Part shown: piece after piece, positions 55,565 to 64,000 of the stretch
Position numbering within the stretch: position 1 is the stretch's first letter
Layout of the letters: each line of letters opens with the position of its first letter
Source: Chlorella sorokiniana
Lineage: Eukaryota > Chlorophyta > Trebouxiophyceae > Chlorellales > Chlorellaceae
DNA length: 64,000 bases
Assembly: GCA_025917655.1 (NCBI GenBank)
Contig: CP084620.1
Span: 186,001 to 250,000 of the forward strand
Reading direction: 5' to 3'
Made by a program: the position numbers and the translations under genes
The notes under the pieces: model-generated
Seen by the model: the letters and a program-made list of their open reading frames with translations, nothing else
Databases searched by the model: none
Told to the model about the DNA's origin: nothing

Positions 55565-57784
55565 GACTGATACACTTACAGTAACGCGCTGGGGACACAC
55601 AGCAGTGCATCCCACTAGCTCCGGTACAACATCTAAGCATCGCAGGCGGGCGGGTGGGCAGGGGTGTAAGCACCGGCGCAAGACGGGGATCGGGCGCAGA
55701 GGGTGGGGGAGCGGAGGGCGCCTGGGAGCACACCCAAAGCACCGCCAGGAGGCAGCAGACAACAGTCTGCGACGGTTCAGTGACTGACCATAGGCAGACT
55801 TTAACTGTAACACACTACTCACGGAAGGCGGGGAGGCAGGGCGCCGGTTACGCATGTGGGCACCATCGCACGCCACCGCAGGGCCGCCAGCACGGGTCAG
55901 AACGGGGATGGAAAGGGGGAAGGAAGGGCCCCGCATCAAGGCGGCAGCAGGCCGTTGACAACCATGCGACGCAGCCCGCCCCGGCACAGTAGCCGGGAGG
56001 CGGCCAGACGGGCGGGCGGAAACGACACAGGGCAGGCAGGGGACACTGAAGCGTCATGCAGCGGGTCAGGCAGGAGAGTAGCACAGGGGACCAACTGTAA
56101 AGGAACGAGATGGGGACGAGGGCGGGGCCGCCCCGGGGCAGGCCCAGCAGGGCGGGCGGGGCAAAGGCCCCAGGATCAGGCGCTAGGCATCAAGGAGTGG
56201 GGGAGGCCGCAACTGCAGGCGGCCATTTTCTGTGAAAAAGAAGGGGTGTGTGGCGGGGATGCGGCCAAGCCAAGCGGCAGGCGCCAGGTCCAGGGCATGA
56301 AAATCAGCAAGGAGGGACCAAAACGCACCGACCGCCGAGCGGCAGGCGGCGGGGGGGGTCCTGGGGGGCTGAGGCAGCGGGGCCGGGGGCGCTGCCGGCT
56401 CTCGCGGGGGCGGGGGGCTCCTGGCTGGCGGCGGCCGAAGCCGCCGCGCCAGGGGGCTCAGGAGGCTGGGGCTGCCGCAGGAAGCTGTCAGGCGAGCGCT
56501 GGACGAGGCGGGGCTGCTGCTGCTGCTGCTGCTGCTGCTCGCTCCGGCGCCGCAGCGCCGCCGCCGCCAGAGAACGCCGGCCACGGTCCATGGCTTCGAC
56601 AGCCGCCGGGCAGACCACCCCCACACCCCAGCGTCAAGGCCGGGCGGGCGCGGGCCAGCCAGACGTTGGCCGGCAAAAGGGGGCAGGCTGCTCTGCAGGG
56701 GGCGCCGCGGCCGCCAGCGCCGCCTGGACAGCGGCGACAACGGCCTGCGCCACCGGGCATGCCCAGAAGTGGTGGTGGCGGTCTGGGCGGGGGCCTGCGC
56801 CGCACTCGCACGGCTGGTCGCGGTGCAGGCGGGCTGCGGTGGGGAGGGCATCGTAGGCCAGCCGCCAGAACACCTCCTTCCGTCCATTCTCCCAGGGCAG
56901 GCGCCACAGCCGGCGCATGGCAGCCTGGAGCTCGGGGAGGTGGGAAGGGGAAGGGGGCTGCCGGCGGTGGCGAGCGACGCAAAGGGGGCAAGGCGAAGGC
57001 TGGCACGCTGCTGAGCAGCTGGCGCCGCCAGCAGCGCGGTGGCTGTGCGCACGGTGAGCCGCACGAAGCTGACGGTCCGGCCGGCGGGCAGCCGCCAGGC
57101 CAGGCGAGGGAGAAGGAGGGTGTGGAGGACGTGGGCGGGGGAGGGCGGCCGCGGTGGGGCCGCAGCAGCAGCGGCGCGCGCGCTGCCGCTACCCAAGCAG
57201 CGGGGACCGCCGCCAGCAGAGCTGCGAGGCGCTCCGCCGCCACGTGGCGCTGTGCAAACGCCGGGAGGAGGCTAAGAGCGGGTGGCGCACCAGGCTGACG
57301 TAAGCCGCCTGCGTGGGCGCTGCCGCCACAGCCCGCTCAACAGCGAGCGCGCGCCCGAGGGTGCCCACCCCTGCTGCCAGGAAGTCGGTGAAGGCGTGGT
57401 CCAGGCCGGCGGGGTGGGCTGCTGAGACCAGGAAGGGGTTGCCCCACAGGGGCAGGGAGAGGCACAGGGGCCGGGCCGGAGCTGCTGGGGCGCTAGGTCG
57501 GCTGGGGGTGGCAAGGAGGCGAGGGCTGCCCGCAGGCGGAGGAGGGGCGGTGGCAGGTGGGCGAGCAACGCCGGCAGGGGCCGCTGGATGGGCCAGAAGA
57601 GCAGGCCCGCTGGCGGCAGGCCGCCAAGCAGCTCGTAAGCCAGCGCCACCCAGGGCGGGAGCCGCTCCTCCGAGGGAGCCGGTGCGTCGGGAGGTGGGGG
57701 CGGGGCAGCGGCCGGGAGCGGCGGAGGGGGAGGCAAGGGAGGTGGCGGGTCGGGGGAAGGGGCCGCCGCCCCTGCAATGCTTGA
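55565..57784 (-). mobile_element. 5'-truncated LINE-type (non-LTR) retroelement
   Basis: On the minus strand the element enters within reverse-transcriptase C-terminal sequence: LPPWVALAYELLGGLP near 57650, then LPLWGNPFLVSAAHPAGLDH, AFTDFLAAGVGTLGRALAVE and a zinc-binding RT tail (EVFWRLAYDALPTAARLHRD, CECGAG ... HHHFWACPVAQAVV; Cys-x-Cys ... His-x3-Cys). This order is that of the end of non-LTR retrotransposon ORF2. A roughly 540-base non-coding part follows (56114-55570), shared with copies at 57785-58290 and 21935-22245. Frames are broken in several places. No endonuclease or RT catalytic motif is in the window, so this is a dead 5'-truncated copy. Confidence 0.65.
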
Positions 57785-58290
57785 CTTGACTTGACTGTTA
57801 CAGAGACCAGGCGCGGTAACGCTGGGGACACACAGCAGTGCATCCCACTAGCTCCGGTACAACATCTAAGCATCGCAGGCGGGCGGGCGGGCAGGGTTGT
57901 AAGCACCGGCGCAAGCCTGGGGATCGGGCGCAGAGGGCGGAAGGGGAGCGGAGGGCGCCTGGGAGCACACCCAAAGCGCCGCCAGCGAAGCAGCAGACAC
58001 AGGAAGGCGGGGAGGCAGGGCGCCGGTTACGCATGTGGGCACCATCGCACGCCATTGCAGGGCCGCCAGCACGGGTCAGAATGGGGATGGAAAGGGGGAA
58101 GGCAGGGCCCCGCAGCAAGGCAGCAGCAGGCCGCTGACAGCCATGCGACGCAGCCCGCCCGGCACAGTAGCCGGGAGGCGGCCAGACGGGCGGGCGGAAA
58201 CGACACAGGGCAGGCAGGGGACACTGAAGCGTCATGCAGCAGGTCAGGCAGGAGAGGAGCAGAGGGGACCAACTGTAAAGGAACGAGATG
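57785..58290 (-). mobile_element. LINE-type 3'-end fragment, adjacent second copy
   Basis: Same sequence as the 3' region of the preceding element (CTGGGGACACACAGCAGTGC to CCAACTGTAAAGGAACGAG), in the same direction and directly upstream of it. Its 3' edge is a TTGAC tandem (TTGACTTGACTTGACT, 57782-57798). It lacks the 75-base insertion present in the 55.6-56.1 kb copy, so the two inserted separately. Confidence 0.65.
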
Positions 58291-58929
58291 ACCCAATGCG
58301 CCGGCACTAGGTGAAAAAGCATGTTTGTCCTATAATTTGGCTCAAAAACCTTCACCGTGCCTGTTGTCAGAATTATGGGCTGCTCATGTGTACCATGCGA
58401 ACAAGAATGGTGTGCCGAGAGCACATGTTCGACTCTGGGATACAGTATTTTACGACCACTGTAATTTGGTGAAGTTGGTTTGGTGGTTTCCTTCCCCAGA
58501 TGCAACCGTTAGACTTAGTTACTTAGTTGTTGATGGGTGCTGCTGCTGCTGTTACACCTGTGAACATTACAATAGCGATGACAGGCCTGTCCGGGCTGGC
58601 ACACGACCCAGAAAGTAGACGCCACACAAACAGAGGGGGAGGAGAGGGGTTCGTCGACATGGGCTGCAAAAGAGAAGCATGAATGTCAACAAACAAGAGG
58701 GGAAGTCTTGCAAAAGGGCTCGGGCCGGTGGGGGATTCATGCATACGAGACGCATATGAGAAGGAGGGCAGGCTCTGGGGTGGGAGTCACAAAGGCTCGC
58801 AAGGGAATGCGGTGGCCGAGAAGCAGCTGCAGAACAACAGAGGATAGCAAGGCATTTGGCGGTGCAATCAATGTATGAAATGTGTTGTCAATAAACAGGT
58901 GGTTGCTCCTTTCTTGGTGGCGCCGCAAG
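58291..58929. other. intergenic, holds a dispersed-repeat fragment
   Basis: AT-richer than average. 58556-58662 matches 18890-19012 (see the repeat entry). Otherwise nothing seen; it should contain the 3' UTR of the minus-strand protease gene. Confidence 0.4.
58556..58662 (+). repeat. dispersed copy of a segment of the 18.1-20.3 kb gene
   Basis: Shares GCGATGACAGGCCTG, GACGCCACACAAACAGAG (GACGCCACGCACACAGAG at the other site) and TCGTCGACATG in the same order and orientation with 18890-19012. The copy has no flanking exons. Confidence 0.7.
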
Positions 58930-61884
58930 TCAACCCGCGGCGGCAACACCGCCACCTGGCATCGTGGCCCCCAGCTTGCCGCCCAAGCGCCGCTTGCTGC
59001 CTGCTGCGGCAGTGATAGTCACGCTCAACTGGTTGAGCAAGAGCCCTCTGGGCTTGGACCATGGCTGGACGACACGGATCGAGAGGCCCGGAAGCTTGAC
59101 AGTGACGGAGCGGGTGGAACGGGCCTGCAGCAGCCCACGCAACTGTTTTGTACATCGCCCATCCCACGTCAAGCTGGCAGCCCTTCTGTTCAAGCCCAAC
59201 GGCAACAAAGCAACAGCAAGCCTTGCCTTGAGACTAGCGAAAGAAACGGAGCCCCCGTGATGCTTCGTTCTTGGCTTGGCAGCAACGGCTTGCTATTTGT
59301 GGCGACTGCAAGCGGCGCAAGGCGTGTTGGTTGGCTGGCTGAATGAGCAAACAAAAAGCAGAAGGAATGCATTGTAAGCAGTTGCACTTTGACAACACCC
59401 AGGAACACCACCAGTAGACAGCCTCACCAGACAACCTGCCCCTGTTGACCGCCACGTTTGCTGCGGTGCGTGGCCCCGCGCAGCAGCACGCTGCTCAGCG
59501 CCATGCTTTGCCTGTTGCGCCCGACCCTGGAAAGAGTTGCGGTGAGCCGCCAGCCAGGCCAACTGATTATTTGGAGGGTGGAACCGCTACCCTGTTGCAC
59601 CTTTGCCGCCCGGCCATCAAAACCCAAGAGGCTGGTGCCGTTCACTGCAGGGCAGAAGGGGGAAGGCGGGGGCAAGGGCGGGGGCTTGTCGTAGGTGGCC
59701 TTATGGTGCTGTGAGCTTTTGCACTGCACAAGAGGACCTGAGCAGCCACCGATCGCCGATGATTGAGCCGTGAAGGCGGCTCGTACGCTGCAGCAAGTTG
59801 GGGTGGCGCCCGCTGCCATCTCACCGCTACCAACAAGCTGCTTGTTTGCCGAGGCCTCCCCGCTCGCATCAGGCAGCAACCGACCAAGGGTTCGCTCCAC
59901 CCAACCTGCTATGAAGGCTGCGTCGGTGAAAGCGCCTGCAACAGTGCCACAACATACGAGTGAGTATCATGACAAGGGGCAAATGCGCTGCGTGGCCTCT
60001 GCCTGCCTGCGCATACAGCAGTCACGGGGGCCTCAGCTAGAGGCCGTTCAGCATTGTTCAATCTCCCGCTCTGCCTGATCCACTCACTTGGCTTCTCAGC
60101 ATACTGCCCACACTTGCTGGAGGCAAAGGAGGCCACTCCCACCAGCAGGTCCTCGCTGCCGCCGGCGGCCGTGCCCGCGCCGCACCAGCGGCGAGCCTGA
60201 GTCGCCGCCACAGATGCCGTTGAAGGTGTTGGGGTAGTCCCCTGTGTGTGTGTTTGGGTGGAGCATGCGGAACAGTGTTGGTTTGGTGAAGTCATTGCAA
60301 TCTCGCAGCGAGGCAAGGGTTGATTAGCGGTAGGGAAAGTCTGTCCCGGGGGCGTCCTTGCCCCTCTGGCACCCAGGCACGCACTTGCGGCGCAGATGAG
60401 CGAATTGTTGAGCCAGTTGTACGTGACACGGCGCGGAGCTCCGTCCACGGTGTATGTCACGCTGCCAAAGTCGGACTGGCATGTCTCCAGCGGCATGAGC
60501 TGCATGTGGAGCTGCATAGGCAGCGGGGGCAGGTTGCGAACCAATGGACTGCAGTGCAGCGCTGCTACTGTTGCAAGCCCACACATATTAGCTTTCAGGC
60601 TCTGCGGAAGTCGGAGCTCGGCAGCCCATGAGGCGCACCTGTTGCAGCGTCTCAGCCTCCGCCCTGTTGGCATCCGTGTAGCCCCAGCCCATGGCGGTGA
60701 CAGGCGTGAAGTCCGGCAGGGGTTGCCCGGCTTGCCTGTGCGCAGGTGGGCGGCGAACAGCACTTCGATGCCCGAGTGCTTGGCATGGAGGCAGAGCAAT
60801 GTAGCTTGTTTGTGCGGATGGTGCAGCACTGAAGGCTGCCACAAGCACCGAGAACCCCCTTCGCCGTGCCTGGCTGCACCGCCCAGTGGACCCAACCCTC
60901 GCACCTTTCTGCGGCGGCAGGCGCACGGTGGGCATGCTTGATGGCTTGTCCAGTATCAGCAGGGCTGCGTCGTACGTCATGAAGTCCTGGGTGGGCCCAG
61001 TGCCTGGCGCAAACCCAGTTTTGAAGGACGGGTGCACCACCATTTGACCACAGCCCGCAGATCAAAGTCGGCGGGTCCATCGGTGTCCCTCCGCCAGCCC
61101 CCAGGCGCACCTGACAACGTATCGGGAGGAAGCAGCATGTGGTTGTATGCGATGATGATGTGTTTGAGAGGGGGCCGCTGGCCGGCGGGGGTGGGGCATC
61201 GATAACGCGACAAAAAGGGCACTAGACGGCGGCAGCTGCGTTGCTCATGGCCCACCAGCGGGAAGTGCAGGTCAGCCGGGTAGTCCTCCCCTGTGATGTG
61301 GTTGCGCACGCAGTGCGCCGCTGTGAGCACAGCAGAGGGGTGCACCAAGGCTCCTGCATTGCAAACGACGGCGGCGCAACGGGGAAGGCAGCCTGTCAGC
61401 CTCCACGTCTCTGCACTGCTAGGACGGCAGGTGCCCCCTCCCCCAGCTCTGACCTCCACAGAAGTGCATCCAGCCGTCCCAAGCACTCCGAAGGGAGGCA
61501 ATGTAGCGGTACCTGCAGCCACACAGAACAATGGCAGCTGCTGTCAGCTACGGGCAGCTCCCCTTGCCTCCCAACGGGGGCTTGCAAAAGTGCAAGGCCT
61601 CGCTCACCTCCCCTTCGGAGCGTCTGTGCCATTGACAACTAGGGCGGGGACCCTTTCGCGTTGTTTCAACTGCCTGCAGCAGCAGTTGCAGCATGGACTG
61701 TCGATCAAGACAAGTTGCATCGAGGGCGGAAGGCGGCCGCTCGGGCGACGGCTGAAAGCGATGGAGCTTCTCGTTCATGCTGCCGCTTGCAAGTTTACCT
61801 TTGGCAGTGTGCCGGCAACGCCATAAACAACAGAAAGAGGGCTCCAAGGAGGACCCGACGGCTAGCAAACACATGTTGAGGCAT
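58930..61884 (-). CDS. secreted trypsin-like serine protease with a C-terminal GFDGR domain
   Basis: Signal peptide MPQHVFASRRVLLGALFLLF, then a propeptide and mature start VVNGTDAPKGRYRYIASLRS. Protease landmarks: MHFCGG, GALVHPSAVLTAAHCV (catalytic His), DAALLILD (Asp), PVTAMGWGYTD, ICGGDSGSPLV (Ser) and LLVGVASFASSKCGQ, closing with AFTDAAFIAGWVERTL. One frame change follows GDSGSPLV near 60185. The chain does not stop there but continues through CCSVRAAFTAQSSA, a PPPLPPPSP linker and a second domain: NGTSLLGFDGRAAKV, LQIISWPGWRLTATL, then KLPGLSIRVV, LLLNQLSVTITAA and GGKLGATMPGGG before TGA. That domain resembles LGFDGR-containing extracellular proteins of green algae and plant root-cap proteins. 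Likely cell-surface or extracellular. Confidence 0.82.
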
Positions 61885-62351
61885 CTCCCTCGGCGATCCA
61901 AAGACTGCCGATCGCAGATACATGAAGTTGAAAGCTGAAAAAATTTGCGACCAAACCAGTCCACAACGACAGAACAGCCTCGGCGATCTGGTGTTGGGCA
62001 ACTGCTACAGCGCCCCGGCAGAGAACGCCATCATTCTCTCGTAAAGAACATGCGACTGTGATCGTGGTATAATGGCCAGATGCGCGAGACGTCTCCATGA
62101 CCCTTGACTGGCACTGGGCGCGGTACGCCGACCCGAGGCAGCCCGCAAAAGCGCGCTTGCTGCTACTTTACAGGCCTTCTGAATCTGCTGCATCAAATTG
62201 TACACGCGTAGAGATACTGACTGTGCACATAACAGTACACGGGCTGTGCTGGCAGGAGCGGGCGGCTGGGGCACAAGTGCAAGGGTCGGGCGAGTGCACA
62301 GTCAGCCTCCTGATCGCCTGCCGCCTGGGCGTCGCCACCAGGCGAGAGCCT
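61885..62351. promoter_or_regulatory. upstream region of the trypsin-like gene
   Basis: Between two minus-strand genes. It includes the protease promoter and the 3' end of the RBR ligase. A tRNA-like look near 62060-62090 does not fold into a tRNA. Confidence 0.4.
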
Positions 62352-64000
62352 TCACCTGGGCTGCCGAGGAAGGCCGCACATGTCGCACTCTGCTGTGCTG
62401 GGGTCGGTCATGTGGTACGTGCAATGGCGGCATTCCCAGCCCTCAGCCTCATCCGCCTCGCCGCTCTCCTCAGCGCTCTGCCGCCGCTTGCTGGACCGAG
62501 TGACGCGGCGGCTGGGCGCCGGCGCCTTGCCCGCCGCCTTGGCCCGCGCCGCAGCCTCCGCCGCAGCCGCCTCCTCTGCCTGTGCGCTCGTTCCCGCTGC
62601 CTCCATGGGCACTGCAAACAGGGGGCAAAGCAAGCAGAGCTGCCCGTTCCAGCACAGCTAGAGAAGCGCAGGGCGGCAGTGCTGGCAAGCAGCAGTGCCA
62701 TCCGGCCCTCCACTGCAACGCCCCTCTCATGGCTGCTTATACAGAGCCTCGATGCATCCCTTCATACCCCCTTACCATCATATTCCTTGAGCGCCTGGTC
62801 CAGCCCCTTCTCGAACTCATCCACCAGCTTCTCAAAGTGGATGCGCGTTACGTCTGTCAGCCCGATCAGCTGCTCCCTGCAGCAGGATGGGAGGGGGGCT
62901 TGGAGGGCAAGGCCAAGATGCTTGCCCGGCAGCACAGCTTGTGCTTTCAGGCAGGGCAGGGGAGGACGGCTTCCACTCAATGAGGGCAGCAGCTGACACC
63001 GACGTCAAGAGGGCCCCCAAACTCGCAGGTGGAACGAGGAGCGGCGCTGCAGCGGCTGCGAGCAGGGCGGCACGCCAGGCTGAGCCGGCTGCGCTGCGCA
63101 GCGCGCCTGAACACGGGCCACTCCTGCTGGAGCTGGGGCAGGGGGTCGGCGGCGGCGGGGGCCACGCTGCTGGTGCTCGGGCCGGCGTCGTCGGCCGCCT
63201 GCTTGGGCATGTAGATGAACCTGCTGAGGTCTTTCTCCACCTGCAAGGCAGGCGCGATTGGATGAGTGGGTACCCCAAGAAGGAGACGACGGCGGAACGG
63301 CACCTCGAACCACGCATGCAGGGGTGCAAGCGTGGCTGAAGTAGCAGCCGGCCTGGTCAGGCAGGGCGGGGCCGGACACCAGGCACCACATACCCAGCGC
63401 CGCTTCGGCGGCACGCTATAAAACAGCGGCAGCAGTAACAGCCATGCACGGTGGTGCTGCAGGGTGTACCGCAAGGTGTACCGAAAGGTGTACCGCTCAC
63501 CTTGTGGTGCAGCTTCTCTAGGTAGTGCTCCGCCTGGCCCTGCAGCGGGGGCAGCAGCGGGGGAGGGAGGGGCGAAAAGGGGGCAGGCATGGGTGTGGGC
63601 GATGCCGCTTGGCTGCACAGCCTCAGCTGCGTGTCGGCGCTGGGCCTCTGCAGCCTTTACCAGTGGCCCAACGAGGCCCCAGCGGGCCGGCGGGAGCGTC
63701 AAGAGCGCTAGTAAAGTTGCCTGCAGGTACAGCCAGCCGCTGCCTGCGATGCAAGAGCGCAGTGAAGGCGCAGGCTACACGGGGGCGCACCTGGTTGAAC
63801 TCGAAGAACTCTTGCTGCTGCCCCAGCCGCTCCTTGTCCTCCGTGCTGGCGTCCAGGCTGTCGGCAAAGGCGTAGTACGCGGTGGCGTACGTCCACTTGA
63901 GCACGCGGCGGCATTGCACGACCTGGAAGTGCAGCAGCACGGGAAAGGTGGGGTGCAGGTCAAAATGGAGGTTGGGGATCCGCGGACTTGCCGAGGCTGG
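62352..64000 (-). CDS. ARIADNE-type RBR E3 ubiquitin ligase (C-terminal part)
   Basis: Partial; the RING-IBR-RING part lies beyond the right edge. Visible exons encode the Ariadne domain: VVQCRRVLKWTYATAYYAFA, STEDKERLGQQQEFFEFNQ, GQAEHYLEKLHHKVEKDLSR, then LIGLTDVTRIHFEKLVDEFE, KGLDQALKEYD. The tail is Ala/Glu-rich and basic, and the last exon contains a RanBP2-type zinc finger, GWECRHCTYHMTDPSTAECD and MCGLPR. This order (Ariadne helices then a RanBP-like finger) is that of plant ARI proteins. Known role: the ligase takes ubiquitin from an E2 through a RING2 cysteine, and the Ariadne domain is autoinhibitory. Confidence 0.85.

Noticed and set aside
55565-58290. LTR retrotransposon with 0.5 kb direct repeats
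   Set aside because: The repeats lack matched TG...CA ends. One has a 75-base insertion, their outer edges differ, and the sequence between them is RT C-terminal/zinc-binding sequence of non-LTR type. Two head-to-tail truncated LINE copies explain it better.
62060-62095. Possible tRNA
   Set aside because: No acceptor stem or T-loop consensus (GTTCGA) can be paired.

Overview
The window is a piece of a GC-rich nuclear genome from a unicellular green alga, most likely a Chlorella-like trebouxiophyte. Genes are dense, on both strands, and cut by many short introns. The recognisable proteins are of green-plant type: UBC27-like E2 with a UBA domain, thioredoxin-like 3-3, ARIADNE-type RBR ligase, plastid NDP kinase, class I aldolase, and proteases with Pro-rich linkers. 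Exon-intron structures below were built by hand from splice sites and reading-frame continuity. The family assignments come from recognised motifs, not from a database search.

Layout. 0-12 kb holds housekeeping genes: Nudix hydrolase N-terminus (-), aldo/keto reductase (+), amidohydrolase (-), thioredoxin-like 3-3 (-), NDP kinase (+), UBC27-like E2 (-). 12.4-17.3 kb is a secreted subtilase with a C-terminal discoidin (F5/8C) domain (-). 17.8-30.2 kb is the oddest part: the two halves of a class I fructose-bisphosphate aldolase gene lie on the + strand about 11 kb apart. All genes between them are on the - strand: an unknown gene, a truncated paralog, and a large gene joining repeated modules, a nuclease-like domain, Gln-rich repeats and SUMO-interaction-like motifs. 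30-41 kb holds a secreted protein (-), DPH3 (-), GPAA1/GAA1 (+), an unknown membrane protein (-) and an acidic protein (+). 41-50 kb is a long acidic coiled-coil protein with a TACC-like C-terminus (-). 50.2-55 kb is a multidomain transcription-type protein: GATA finger, a duplicated module and a TFIIS N-terminal-like domain (+). 55.5-58.3 kb holds 5'-truncated LINE-type retroelements. 58.9-61.9 kb is a trypsin-like protease fused to a second domain (-). 62.3-64 kb is the C-terminal part of an ARIADNE-type E3 ligase (-).

Two properties affect the whole window. First, many introns begin with GC instead of GT, usually GCAAG. Second, nearly every gene needs one or more single-base frame corrections, mostly at G or C runs, which suggests homopolymer under-calling in the assembly rather than mass pseudogenisation. 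Frame breaks are therefore listed as probable sequence errors unless something argues otherwise.

The genes do not form one pathway. Linked themes are secretion and the cell surface (subtilase, trypsin-like protease, GPI transamidase subunit, secreted protein) and ubiquitin transfer (E2 and RBR E3). The most unusual locus is the antisense block inside the aldolase gene.
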